Shown here in pieces: positions 47,217 through 58,336 of a stretch of DNA of 64,000 bases. Source of the DNA: Trichostrongylus colubriformis (lineage: Eukaryota > Nematoda > Chromadorea > Rhabditida > Trichostrongylidae); contig OZ022259.1 of the NCBI GenBank assembly GCA_963978905.1, positions 32,093,994-32,157,993 on the forward strand. The letters run 5' to 3'. The first letter of the stretch is position 1. Each line of letters starts with the position of its first letter. A program made the translations under genes and the position numbers. The notes under the pieces were generated by a model, which was not told the DNA's origin, made no database searches, and saw only the letters and a program-made list of their open reading frames with translations.

Positions 47217-48120
47217 CAGGGTGTCCCGGAATTATGGGCGCCTGAGTTCATGTTATTTTGTATTCCTCTATACAAATTGCACCACTGCTCTTTCTTTCAC
47301 TTGCTGCTCAGTGGGTGCACAAGATCTTCTTCTGTCAAGATGCACTGTTGGGGTGAAGCTCATGATATTTTCACGATTTGAAAGGCTTTTCAAATACACT
47401 TCGCCGTCATTTGCTTCGATGGTAACATGCACTTCACCGTACTAATTCAAACTGAGAAAATTTCACGACCCGAACCGTTAAAGGCAACCCATTGTGGCCA
47501 ACAACATCTGGTAGAGTATATCATGCCGATGGGAATACCTGCAAGCGGGTCCATGGATTGATTTGGGGTTCAATGATGACACGCTGCTGGTTTCCGTCGA
47601 CTTTGGCGCAAAGCTTGCGGGAATGTAAACATGAAGAACACCCTGATAGACATAATGAAGCATTGGCCTCACTGGTACTCCGGAACAATATCTGGTGGAT
47701 TTAGCGACATGGCGCCTTAGTTTATAGAATCAAACTGATTCAAAATCGGTACCGACCCAATCTGTCTGAATTCATCACTTTCCGAGGCGTCCGTCAAACC
47801 TCCCAAAACATGATTCCATTGATCTCCTGTGGGGTCCTCAGTTAAAAGCAAGGTCTGACGAGTCAGCCATCCTAGTATGGAGTCACATAAGGTAACCCTG
47901 GGAAAGATTCGAGTAGGAATGCATGGAAAACGTTGCTTGTCAAGGGCACTTGAGTGATGAAGAGACTTTGAGCTTGTATCACCGTTGGAGCAGGACAACT
48001 CATTTGACTGCCGTGCCTTGTTACAGAAGTTATGAGTATGGGAATGGGTTAATTTTCATTCACTATATTGACGCCAACGAAATATTGCAATACATTGGCG
48101 TCCATAATTCTGGACACCCT
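47217..48120. mobile_element. ~904-bp TIR DNA transposon remnant
   Basis: The left terminus AGGGTGTCCCGGAATTATGG is followed by GCGCC and the right terminus is the inverted GGCGTCCATAATTCTGGACA followed by CCCT, about 25 bp with few mismatches. Some - strand stretches look protein-like (YGEVHVTIEAND near 47440; SVIIEPQINPW near 47570), but stops interrupt and I cannot assign a transposase family. It is inserted in repeat copy g. Confidence 0.7.
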
Positions 48121-48283
48121 CTATATATGTTGTAGTAAAGCAGGTGAATTCCCTCATGCGGGACCAGCAACAATATTGGGTAATGACCGCTAGGCTATGT
48201 GACATTCGAAATAGTGGTGCATGTTTACAAAAGGACAAGCATCGATAGTGGCATACGAATCTCCTACCAACATGCAAGAATTA

Positions 48284-48557
48284 GGGGTGGGGCTACTTAT
48301 GGCGGGAAATCGCGTGGCCGCCCGCGGCGGGTACGAGTGCCAGGCAGGGCGTGGCAGCCTTCAAGCGAGGCAGTGTGGCATGGGTGGAGGAAGCAAGGTG
48401 GCATGGATGCAGGAGGCTGTGTGGCATGGGTGGAAGTGCAGAGGTGAAGCAGCCACGCTTTGCCGGGCTCCCAAGGGCAATCGATTCGGAAGGCCGTACT
48501 GGTGGCGCCGCGATTGCGCCGCCGCGAAGCGATTTTCCGTCGTGAGTAGCCCTACCC
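48284..48557. mobile_element. 274-bp hAT-like MITE with 8-bp target duplication
   Basis: The octamer AAGAATTA flanks both sides (48276-48283, 48558-48565). The ends GGGGTGGGGCTACTTATGGC and inverted CGTGAGTAGCCCTACCC pair, continuing to GCGGGAAATCGC/GCGATTTTCCGT. The interior is GC-rich with an imperfect tandem GTGGCATGGGTGGA motif and is non-coding. An 8-bp duplication points to hAT-type transposition. Confidence 0.85.
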
Positions 48558-49138
48558 AAGAATTAGATACTCACTGAATAGAAAAATTGGCTTCTAACCG
48601 AAGCAAACGAGCACAAAACCATCGATCTCTCAACTATCTAAACTCCCAGTAGTAACCACTATGACCAAAGAGTTAAGTGATTAGTGGATGAATACAATTC
48701 ATTCCTAATCCATTAACATTGATAGCCAATATCATTGTAACAAAGGTATCTACCGCTAAATCATCTGGACCTCCGAAAAACGTGGCCCTCTTCGAGGAAA
48801 CGATATGCAGTGGTAGATGAATAGATTATCGATAAACACCAAGCTTGGCAAGGAGCGTTCGGCGACTGAATGTACTTCGTTATCCAGTAGGAATAAGCGG
48901 AAATCTTGGACTGTTAAACTACGTGAAATTTTAAATAGTGACAAGCCTTTGTGGGGAGACCAGTTGAGCAAGCGCTCAGTACTGCGCTTATCACAATATG
49001 ATATGCGATATGGACTTCTTCGATATCTGTTGATCGATATCATCGTGCTATTTGCGCAGTACTGTGTGATAGCTCAACTGGTATACTTATCATACATACA
49101 CCTAAGGAACAGAAATAGACTGTATTTCAAGAGACAAG

Positions 49139-49583
49139 TATAAAAATACATTAGAACTCAAAAATACCCACACTACAGAACTCAGTAGTAATCACTTAGA
49201 TTTGAGCATTAATACTACCAATGATAGAATTTATGCTGAACTGTATAACAAAACATATTATTTCAGCTTTGGTGTTATGAGATTCCTCATGAAGACACAG
49301 ATATATCTCAGAATTATGAAGGTTTTCACATATACCGAATCACTTGGGATAGATAACACTCACACTTTCCAGCCCCTTTTGCGACGAAATAAGATTTTTG
49401 GTTAGAGCGCTCATTAATAATGGTTGTGATGAGAACTTTATCTGCTTAAATATTGTCAGATGCATACTTAATAACAAGTTTATTGGCTATAAATACGCAC
49501 TTGAAGATAACATCAAAAATGTCACTATATTGACGGAAAATATTACCAATTTAGAGATAAAGAACCATAGCTCTGCTAGCTGA
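49139..49583 (+). pseudogene. Degenerate 3' fragment of the AT-rich Penelope-like RT
   Basis: The + strand encodes LDLSINTTNDRIYAELYNKT, then TYTESLGIDNTHTF, then after a frameshift near 49400 NGCDENFICLNIVRCILNNK. These align in order with LDLSINIVNNKIITKLYNKT, YTETLRIANTCS and NGYKEEFIIANIVKCLYKNK of the protein at 24821-26815. The RT core is absent. It shows the same AT-rich family has at least two copies here, independently decayed. Confidence 0.82.
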
Positions 49584-49779
49584 TCAGGTGCCAATTCCAG
49601 GCGCTGTTCGTCTTAGTTCAGTTTTTTCTCTTAAGATCACTTCTTGTGACACTGCACAATATCTGTTCACAGTGTGCGTACAAACTTACCATGAAAAACC
49701 AATAACTACAAGTATTCTGATAAAAAGCAAAAAATAAGAGTAAAGAATGCCGATTATTCCAGTCTTCCAACAAATCTGT

Positions 49780-50130
49780 TCAAAAGACTGTCACAGTCGT
49801 ATGGTATGAATGCGTTTCAACAGGTTTCCAGCACAGCCGTTGTCGGAATTCTTGTCGTAAGGCGCTGCTCAGGAAAATGATGCTGTAGGCATTTATCGAC
49901 AGCATAAGGAAGAAGTCGATATAGAGCTGAAATGCGAACAGTTACGGGAGCTTCAGGGCAGCAGAGCTCGTCTCAATATATAAGTGCATAAAACTAGTGG
50001 TCAAGAACAGTAAGGGGCAAAACGAAGAAAGTGTGAAAAATAAAAGCAGAGTTTTTATGCAGGAGTTGGACATCTTTGCTGCTTCGTGGGCGAAACATTC
50101 ATAAAGGACCAAGATCGGATTAAAGGACAA
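49780..50130 (-). pseudogene. 3' exon of a seven-transmembrane chemoreceptor-like gene, with in-frame stop
   Basis: The - strand frame reads a hydrophobic segment LLLFFTLSSFCPLLFLTTSF, a TAA stop at 49942-49944, then LYIDFFLMLSINAYSIIFLS and SALRQEFRQRLCW before a final stop at 49780-49782. A TM6/TM7 pair followed by an xxLRxxF tail is typical of nematode serpentine receptors. No upstream exons were found. Either a pseudogene or the TAA lies in an unrecognised intron, although the gap (CCGTAACTG to TTTCAG, about 20 nt) is too short to be one. Family not resolved. Confidence 0.5.
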
Positions 50131-50574
50131 ACATCACTGCTAGTGCACCATGGAAACCTCAGCCCTCTCCACTGCGCTCTTTAGAAGGCCACCTCACCGC
50201 TGTGTAAGAAATCATGTAGTCTAGCGGCTGTTAGGCGTGAATTAGGTTGTATCGATCGATAGCTTTCCTAGTACAGGATAAAAAGTTTAAAAACGATCAA
50301 GTTTTTCGGCGTTAATCAATCCCTTCTTGTAATGCACCGCACTTCTAGTTCCATTGAGAATCGTCGTGGCTGGTGAATGTGATGTGGCCTATACAATGAT
50401 TTGCGGTGACCAAGTCAGTATTTTTATCCTCCCGGACTAGTCTGGTCCCAATTTAGCGACCCCGGAGAAATGGGAGGCTTGGTTGGCCTGCGCGGGAGTT
50501 ATTGGAGGATTTGATTCCCGCACCATGAGAGTGAGATGCGCGCCACCTGTCTCTGCACCACCTCCGCCCATCCT

Positions 50575-52270
50575 AGTACAGACAATCCGATAGATATGTC
50601 TGTCCGCATGTGTATGCATCTGTCTGTGTGTCACGAAATTCACATCTCGCATCACAGCAATGATGGGATCCTGAATGATGCAAACGATATAGGGGCATTA
50701 AGGGGACATCAGTTGTGAGGACACGAAACTGATAGCAAGATAAGGGCTGATATGGCGAGTAAAAAGGCTAACGTTGCCAGATCCTTCTCGCTTTTGGCTT
50801 CAACCTCACACTCATAGGTGTTTTGAGGGGTGGAACGAAGACATTAGTGGTGGGTGCTTCAGAATAATAACTGTTGACCAAATTCGATAAGGAACGTCAG
50901 AGGGTACAAGTCACAGAAGTCGTTGCGCTTTCTAAACTGACAGTGGAGTGTTCACACTAATAGTTGTAGGGAACCTGATAGGTGGCGGATCGAATCTGAT
51001 AACGACTGCTAAGTCCGATAGGGTTCACTAGCAAGTTGATGGAAAATCCTGCACGCCGGTTACTACTTTGATACGATCATCACAGCTGACGTATGATGCT
51101 CACAGTCACCGTGTGAGCATATCTGAATTGTGCTCAGCGACGTATCAAACGCTGAGCTATCTTGCCATCCAAATAGTGCCGTCTGTCATCTGATATTGCG
51201 ATCCACATAAATGTCTAGATGCTATCTAAATTTGCAGTGGCAAAGCAGTGAACCATTTTTTAAAGCAGTGCTAGTTGTAAGAGCAACAAAGGGTATTGTT
51301 GGCTAGATCATCGAAACTTCCAAAGAGTAGTGGTGCATGTTCAGCAAATGATAGGCATGAGTGGCTGGCAATTCACTCTAATACGAAGATATGGGAGTTA
51401 GATGCATAAAGGATGGACAAATTGATGCTTGTCGACGCCATCGAACCCAAAAATTGAGCGCTATACTATCTAAACTCTCAAATAATGACCATTCAACCTG
51501 AATGTCAAATGATCAGTGATTCAACAACATTTTTCTTCAACAGATTTCTTCCTGATCCGATATCAGTTGTTACAAAAGTGAAGAGCGCTGAATCATAGAA
51601 AGGCGCAGATGCTATATGCAGTGATAAAGGACTGAATCATCAACCAACAATAAGGCTTAGGCACCTAATTCTCAGCAAGTGAACATGATTCGTACTCTGA
51701 TATCTGTAGGTTGTTTTGACCTCTTACTTACATCAAATCCTGAGTATTGCTGAATATTTGTGGAGCTAGAGTCGAGCCAGCGCTCAGTAATGCGTTTATC
51801 ACAGCATGGAATTATGCGATATTAACTCACCTGATAGCAGTTGCTCAATCTCGCCCACTTCCTTAGTATGCAACTCTAACGTCTTACTCGAGCAGTGCCG
51901 TGCGATAGCTTCACTGATTTGTCCGATAATTGGACATCTCTTTCTACTGGGAAGAACCATTTGTTGATTGCCGATGCTTACCATTTCCTTGACATGACAA
52001 CCATTGGTATTTCATGTAACCAGTAGTCGATACGCTGTACTGTTCCTGTTACCGCATCAGAGAATGGTTCAGTAGCATCGCAACTACAAACCTGGATTTC
52101 TTTTTGATCACTAATGTTTAATCGGAGTGTCTAAGTTCGACACATTTCCAACAGTCTGACCAGTTAGGCACCAGATACATCAAACAACTGATATCATAAC
52201 ATAACGGAAATGTGCTCACCCAGTGGCGAACACTACAATTCGAGTGGTTGTATCGTAAGAGTACACCGAA
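50575..52270 (+). repeat. GATAAG-monomer repeat, copy h (diverged)
   Basis: CCTAGTACAGACAATCCG is followed by a TGTCTGTGTGTCACGAAATT tract and CACATCTCGCATCACAG, weak monomers to about 51050, and the tail with GTGTGAGCATATCTG. It is older and more diverged than the others. The part from about 51500 on is only patchily similar. Confidence 0.55.
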
Positions 52271-52289
52271 TTACATCCATCTTTTTGTT

Positions 52290-54596
52290 AATGACCCATG
52301 GCGGTCCCCCAATGGGAGGGATCTGGCTATGCTCGACTACTTTCTCATTCCAAGCTGATTTCAATCCTCTTTCTCGGATATTCGTGTCATGCGAGGAGCT
52401 GACTGCGGATCTGATCATCATCTTGTGTTTGCGTGCGTACGACTGAAACTGAAGAGCAACCAGACATCAGCGAACATACCATCACGCAGAGATTGGAGCA
52501 AATTGGATGACTCTATCTATAGATAGCACTTCCAAATATCTCTGTCAAACAGGTTCGCTGTTCTACCAACATCCGAAAATGCTGACGATGCAACTGATCA
52601 ATTTGCTGCGGTTGTTGCTGAGTCCGCCATATCCACGTGTCTACTTCGCCGGCATCGCACCCAAGCATGGATTTCTGATGAAACTCTTGATCCAGTGGAT
52701 CAACGAAAACAATGCAAACTGACTGACTTGCAAAATACCAGGGGCTCCATCGCGTCGTACCTAGTCGTCTCAGAATGGAAAGGAAACAATACTGGTACAG
52801 TGTTGCAGCAAAACTTGAGAATCAGGCCAACCGCAGAGATTATCGTCGACTATATGCAACTCTTCGCCGTCTTGTGGGAAGATTAGAAGCGTCGATGACA
52901 ACATCAAGAAAAGTGATGGCAGCTACGTACGATCACGTACAGAGCGACTTGGCAGGTGGGAAGAAAATTTTTACTAGCTCCACAACCATCCCATAACAGA
53001 TGAATTGCAGCCGAATTCTTCTCACAATCAATAGTTCGATCGCATTTCCGTGGAACCTCCTGATATCGGTGAAATTGGAACTACGAAGAATCACTTGAAG
53101 CGTGGAAAATCAGCGGGAAACGATGGTGTGTCAGCTGAAGCCTTGATAGCTGGTGGTGACAACGACTGCACTACTGCTACATCTTGTTTGAACTTCCGAA
53201 AGTATACCTACTTTGTGGAAGCAGGCGATCGTCATACCAATTCACAAGAAAGGAGATACTCACGAATGCAAGAACTATCGCGGAAGCTTGTTATCTATTA
53301 TTGGGAAAGTCTTCACGAAAATTATACTCGGGCGAATCCAGCGACGACGAGAACAGATGACTCGGGAGGAACAAGCGGGTTTTCGTCCAAATTGTCGATG
53401 TTCTGACCAAATTTTCACCCTGACGCAAGTCCTAGAGGAACGTGTTCGCTGCGGGAAGCGTCTCTTCATCGTGTTCATTGACTTCGCTTCTGCATTCGAC
53501 AGCGTCAACCGGGTGGCTCTTTGGGAAACGCTTGCTGCGGAAGGCATACTCGATACTCTAATTCGACTACTACGCAACGCATATGAAGACTCCCACAGCA
53601 GAGTTCACATAAAGGGAGAACTGTCGGAAGGTTTTTTTAGTCAACACTGGCGTTCGTCAAGGATGCGTGTTGTCACCAGTACTCTTCAATACTGTCATTG
53701 ACGCCATCATGAAATCCGCTCAAGTGAACAGGCATACAGTTTGGAGATGGACAATTTATCACGGATCTCATGTATGCTGATGACGTCGCTACCTTTGCCA
53801 ATGATGGTACTGAAGCTTGTGAAATAGTGTCCAGAATTGAAAGAGCTGCAAGGCCGTATGGATTAGTCATCAATACTGATAAAACGAAGGTTCTCACATC
53901 TGACGGAAGTGCTGCACCGGTGCATCTGAATGGAAATGTTTTTGAACGAGTTCCACATTTCAAGTATCTGGGCTCGACTGTGGAGGAGGAGAAAGTAGCG
54001 TCATCAACAGAAGTTGTGTATCGGATCGGTTCAGCATCGAAAGTTTTTGGCACCCTTTCCTGGTGTGTGTGGAAGAAACATGACATAACGATACACTTGA
54101 AAATGAAGATCTTTCGCTCCCTGGTGGTACCAGTGCTTCTTTACGGCTCTGAAACTTGGACATTACTGCGATCTACATACGAAAATTGCAATCCTTTCAA
54201 ATGAGATGCTATAGACGTATACTCGGTGTATCGCTTCTCCCGACTGAAAAACGAAGTGATAAGGCACCGATGCTGTCGCCAAACAATCGTCGAAATGGAA
54301 ATTCAACAGCGACGGCTTTGTTGGTGTGGCCATGTTTGCAGAATGCAGCCGGAACGATATCCCCATAAGACCTTATGGAGAACTCGACCACATAACTGGA
54401 AGATTCAGCGCGGAGCACCGAAGAAAACATGGTTGAAACAGATATCGAAAGATCTTTCTAATTGCAGACTTAGTATTCAGCAAGCAAAGATAGTGGCCAG
54501 ATTGCAATGGAGGAGAACTGTGAAGACGTTGCGCACTCCAGTGGCACTTACAGCAGCACTCAATGCGAGCTAAGGGGGATAAGTAAGTAAGTAATC
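52290..54596 (+). mobile_element. Third non-LTR retrotransposon, 5'-truncated and frameshifted
   Basis: The + strand has the end of an AP-type endonuclease (a GSDHHLVFA-type motif near 52410), then a linker, then RT: IPIHKKGDTHECKNYRG, REEQAGFRPNCRCSDQIF, the IVFIDFASAFDSVNR catalytic motif (53213-53701), then after a frameshift LMYADDVATFAND with the Asp pair and FKYLGSTVEEEK (53770-54204), and a C-terminal part with RRLCWCGHVCRMQPER and LWRTRPHNWK (54226-54573). The 3' end is a tandem TAAG run (GATAAGTAAGTAAGTAA). It is distinct from the RTE-like copies A and B. Exact clade not assigned. Confidence 0.85.
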
Positions 54597-55130
54597 AACC
54601 TTTATTGGTCGTTATCAATTTCGACCGGAGATCACTAAGGTTATGTGACATATGTCTCTCGGCTTTCCTCACAGGCGTCTGCCAGTCATACCATATCGTC
54701 GTTTATCATATTAGATCACCCACCGTTACTGCGGTCCAGCGTCACTCCGAATCGCGCAACGAATTTGCGGCTTTTGACTTCCGACGCTCCTTACGCAGTA
54801 TGTCAGTCATTTTCATTTCAGATCTCTCGTCGCCGTTGATGATGACCTTATATCACTACACACTGCCACTGTGAGCGCCCCTCCATCGTCACCTTGAAAC
54901 GCGCAACGGATTCGGTGACACTCCCCATCGAACGCACTGCAACCGCACCTTCCACTTGGTATCAGTTTGAATCCAGCACCATTGATGACCGTGCCAACCT
55001 CCTCCTATACCACTTTCAGAATTCAGAATTCTACCGCCGCGAGGCGAGATATGAATTTCCGGAGAAACAGGCACACATATTACACAAACAACACGCACAC
55101 GAACAAAGACACTATAAAACACACTTGACC
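54597..55130 (-). repeat. GATAAG-monomer repeat, copy i (diverged)
   Basis: On the - strand GAAATTCATATCTCGCCTCG is followed by monomer-like blocks with GATAACGACC-type cores. Together with copy h it brackets the third LINE. Confidence 0.5.
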
Positions 55131-55318
55131 GATTATATGAAGGAGGATAACTGTGATCGACCTGAAAGCAGGGTCAAGCGTCCAGATGAGGAAAATTTTA
55201 AAAAAAATACGACCCTCCCCCCCCAAAAAAAGGCGGCCCCAATACGACCCCCACTTTTACGTCTGTTATTGTTAAAGTATTCAATTCAAGAATGCCGAGA
55301 ATGGTTATGCGGTACCCA

Positions 55319-55573
55319 TACTGTGGCTGTGAGCACACGCTCCCCACAAGCGGTGGAACCATCGGTGAGTTTGTTGTCATGTTACTGAGTTATTCGGGAG
55401 CTTTCCCGAAATGATGTCGGAAACGCTAGAGGGGAGGAGGCGCTTGTTCGGGTACTTGACAAATCATGAGCTTCAAGCCATCTTCAGGCCTCTGAAGAAG
55501 ACGAAACGGTCGAAACGTTGGGCCACGAATAAAGGTTCCACTTAAAAACCTCGTGTGGCATAAAAAAAACATC
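55319..55573 (+). repeat. Left Penelope direct repeat (PLTR)
   Basis: It runs from ACTGTGGCTGTGAGCACACG to GTGTGGCATAAAAAAAAC and matches 58337-58593 essentially throughout, with one base difference in the A tract. It carries the ribozyme-like core and AATAAA at 55528-55533, so it may serve as both promoter region and polyadenylation region. Confidence 0.9.
55487..55524 (+). ncRNA. Hammerhead-ribozyme-like core in the left PLTR
   Basis: Box CTGAAGA at 55492-55498 is followed by a short stem II GAC (55500-55502)/GTC (55509-55511) with loop GAAACG, then box GAAA at 55512-55515. Stem I can form from GGCCT (55487-55491) with GGGCC (55520-55524). Stem III is reduced to almost nothing (CGTT between), so cleavage would be after base 55519. 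Hammerhead motifs with very small stem III are established for Penelope-like elements; activity here is untested. Confidence 0.65.
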
Positions 55574-55587
55574 GCAATCGACAACTA

Positions 55588-58257
55588 ATGCCGAGGTTAC
55601 AAGAAGAGAGAACTTGGAGACTGTTAGAAGACGTACCGCCGAGACTGTTCTCCCTCGTGCGCGAAGCACTCTCCCTTCGACAGAAAATCGTATCCACCCG
55701 GCAATCATTGAAGTTTCTTCAGCGATGTAGATCGACCGGCGTGTTTCCACGATTTATTTTGAATAGGAAAGTCGGTGCATGTTGTAATTTGCCGGATAGC
55801 GACCCTTTGATAAGGAAAGTATACCGCTCTATCCTAGGCATTGTTATCAAGAGAAAACAATATGTACTGTATTCTTCTATTGTAAAGTGTAATTCTAAAG
55901 AGGAATCATGCCGACGTCTACTACCGGAACGGATTTGGAGGAGGATTGAGGGTGGGTCGAGGGAGATTTGTGATGCTATTCGATCTAGGGCTAAATCCAC
56001 TCTTTGTGCGAAATACGACAGACTTTTGCGTTCGCTTCAGGAGAACTCCAGTAATAGCGACAACAACTCAAGTAGTAACCGCATCGATAACGCTCGCACA
56101 AATGTTGACCAACCGACAAAGGTCACTGTTTTAGGCAACACTCAGCTTTCCTCTAACGCCTTAAATTTTCTCAGTCTCGGGCCCTCGTTTGCGCCATCAC
56201 AAAACATCAATGCGACTACGTTCCGCAAAGTTGTGGGAGGATTACAGAGATTGAGGGATCTACTGCGAAACAAGGCGAGGCGTGATAATAGCGCGCAAGG
56301 CACCGCTCCTGATCAGAGATCGTTACCTAATGTACCGTTCCCACGCACTTCTTATAAAGAACCTGAACCGTTTTTCGAGGCCGATGTGAAGTTTCGGGCT
56401 TTAACATCGGGTGTGCTCGCCGCACTCGATCGGTACAGACGACTTCACAATACTAACTTAACCTACGATCAGTGGCAAGGGTTCAAAGAAGTGCGTGAGT
56501 TAAGATCGAACGGCACCATACGCATCTCTGTCAGCGATAAAGGTGGAGAGTTCGTGGTTATACCACAATCATTAGATCGTGAGATAACCGAACTCCATTT
56601 GCAAGATTCGACCATCTATCGTCGCGCCACCATGGAAGATTTTACAGCGCAATGTAGACGTCTCAATCACGTATGGACTGTTATAGGAACATCTGCGGGA
56701 ATTGATGGAAAGTTTTTGAGCAGACTTAGACTAGACAACCCTAGTTGTCCGGTTTTTTATAGCCTGATCAAAACCCACAAACTTTCTCCTAACGACATGC
56801 TATCAATGTCAGCAGACACCTACAAAATACGACCTATTATAAGCTGCGTTGGTGGACCAACCGATCGGATATCGTGGTACCTTAATGCTATCGTGAGCCA
56901 GTTACTAACCAAAGTCCCTTCCCACCTGACCAACACGAACCAGTTCCTACAACAGTTGCGCAACTCAAACTTCGGGGCGAATTGTGTAATGGAGTCGTTT
57001 GATGTTACATCACTTTATACCAATGTCCAAAACGAACAAGCTCTTCAGGCTTTATCTGAAATGTTGGATAGGCATGCTAGAGATATCAAGACCTATGGAC
57101 TGAATAAAGGACACATCATGACTCTAGTTGGGGAATGTTTGCGATGCAATATATTTAAATGGTCAGGGCAATACTATTCCCAAATAAGGGGTTTGGCTAT
57201 GGGTCAGCGACTAGCACCAGTACTTGCAATCTGCTTCATGAGCAGAATTGAAGAACCAGTACTGAGTCGCTTGCCTTTAATGTACTGTAGATATATTGAT
57301 GACTGCTTCATCGTAACATCAACACAGTCCGAAATGGATGAGTGTTTTCGGTTATTAAATGAGCAATCACATTATATCAAGCTCACACGGGAAGTACCTA
57401 AGCACGGTTGGTTACCATACCTTAACACTCAGGTCAAATTGTCTGATGGCATTGTTAGCGTAAAATGGTACCGCAAACCCAGCTGTAAGAACGTTTTGAT
57501 TCATGCTTCATCTTCTCACCCTGCTGCAGTGAAACGTGCTGTCATCAAGAACATGATAACTACAGCAACCAGTATGTGCACTGGCGATGAGGAGCGGCAG
57601 GAGTCAAGACGTTTAGCTATACGCATAGCTGCCGAGAATGGTTATGCGGTACCCATACGGCGAACACCCTCTTATGCTGGTCCACAACGGCGCATATCAC
57701 GTCAAAGGAAACTACCCTTATGCCTTCCATTCATCTCCGATCGTGTCACCGCTTCAATACAACGTAGTATTGTGCGAGCACAGTTACAAGATGATGTTGT
57801 GTTAGTGAATATTCCTAATCACAACATTAGACATCAACTTGTTCGCAACAGACTATACGATAAGCAGTGCATGACTCCAAACTGCATTACATGCCCATAC
57901 GGAAAGCCAGGGGATTGTGAGAAAGCTGGAGTGATTTATCAGCTTGAATGTAGGGCTTGTAATAGCACTTATATTGGAGAAACAGGAAGGGCACTGGCTA
58001 TTCGCGTTAAAGAACACCTAGCTGGGAAAAGGCGTGATATCATTACCACCCCCCTTGGCAAGCATAAGATTGAGGAGCACAGTGGGAACGACTTTGATGT
58101 TAAGTGTAGCATCTTGGCGTTCGAGACGGAAATTTCATCAAGGAAAGTCTTGGAGTCATTCTGGATTTTCGCCAGAAATCCACGGATGAATAACCGCAAT
58201 GAGTGTTTGTCTATTACAAATGATCTTTTGCCTTTCGTATCTAAATGCGAGCTATAG
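55588..58257 (+). CDS. Penelope-like protein: reverse transcriptase plus GIY-YIG endonuclease, 889 aa
   Basis: A single frame runs from ATG 55588 to the stop before 58258, with no internal stops. The N-terminal ~250 residues are basic and Ser/Arg-rich. The RT part has VSDKGGEFVVIP (~312), SLIKTHKLSPND and YKIRPIISC (~395-425), the ESFDVTSLYTNVQ catalytic-Asp motif (~475), RGLAMGQRLAPVLA (~535) and CRYIDDCFIV with the DD pair (~570). A Cys cluster CxxxxCxTC...GDC (~765) leads into GVIYQLECRACNSTYIGETG, a GIY-YIG nuclease with the Arg and Glu of RALAIRVKEHL (~780-825). The protein copies RNA at chromosomal nicks, with the GIY-YIG domain providing cleavage. Length and domain order are those of EN-plus Penelope-like elements. 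All key residues seen are present, so it may be functional. Confidence 0.93.
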   Translation: MPRLQEERTWRLLEDVPPRLFSLVREALSLRQKIVSTRQSLKFLQRCRSTGVFPRFILNRKVGACCNLPDSDPLIRKVYRSILGIVIKRKQYVLYSSIVKCNSKEESCRRLLPERIWRRIEGGSREICDAIRSRAKSTLCAKYDRLLRSLQENSSNSDNNSSSNRIDNARTNVDQPTKVTVLGNTQLSSNALNFLSLGPSFAPSQNINATTFRKVVGGLQRLRDLLRNKARRDNSAQGTAPDQRSLPNVPFPRTSYKEPEPFFEADVKFRALTSGVLAALDRYRRLHNTNLTYDQWQGFKEVRELRSNGTIRISVSDKGGEFVVIPQSLDREITELHLQDSTIYRRATMEDFTAQCRRLNHVWTVIGTSAGIDGKFLSRLRLDNPSCPVFYSLIKTHKLSPNDMLSMSADTYKIRPIISCVGGPTDRISWYLNAIVSQLLTKVPSHLTNTNQFLQQLRNSNFGANCVMESFDVTSLYTNVQNEQALQALSEMLDRHARDIKTYGLNKGHIMTLVGECLRCNIFKWSGQYYSQIRGLAMGQRLAPVLAICFMSRIEEPVLSRLPLMYCRYIDDCFIVTSTQSEMDECFRLLNEQSHYIKLTREVPKHGWLPYLNTQVKLSDGIVSVKWYRKPSCKNVLIHASSSHPAAVKRAVIKNMITTATSMCTGDEERQESRRLAIRIAAENGYAVPIRRTPSYAGPQRRISRQRKLPLCLPFISDRVTASIQRSIVRAQLQDDVVLVNIPNHNIRHQLVRNRLYDKQCMTPNCITCPYGKPGDCEKAGVIYQLECRACNSTYIGETGRALAIRVKEHLAGKRRDIITTPLGKHKIEEHSGNDFDVKCSILAFETEISSRKVLESFWIFARNPRMNNRNECLSITNDLLPFVSKCEL

Positions 58258-58336
58258 TATGGGTGACATGCATGACAATATCATGTCATGTGGCTTGAGA
58301 CTCAAGTAGGGCTCATTCATCCATACTAACATTACT

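Noticed and set aside
55484..55750. 88-codon - strand frame at the start of the Penelope element
   Set aside because: It is antisense to the PLTR and the start of the 889-codon ORF, with no domain of its own.
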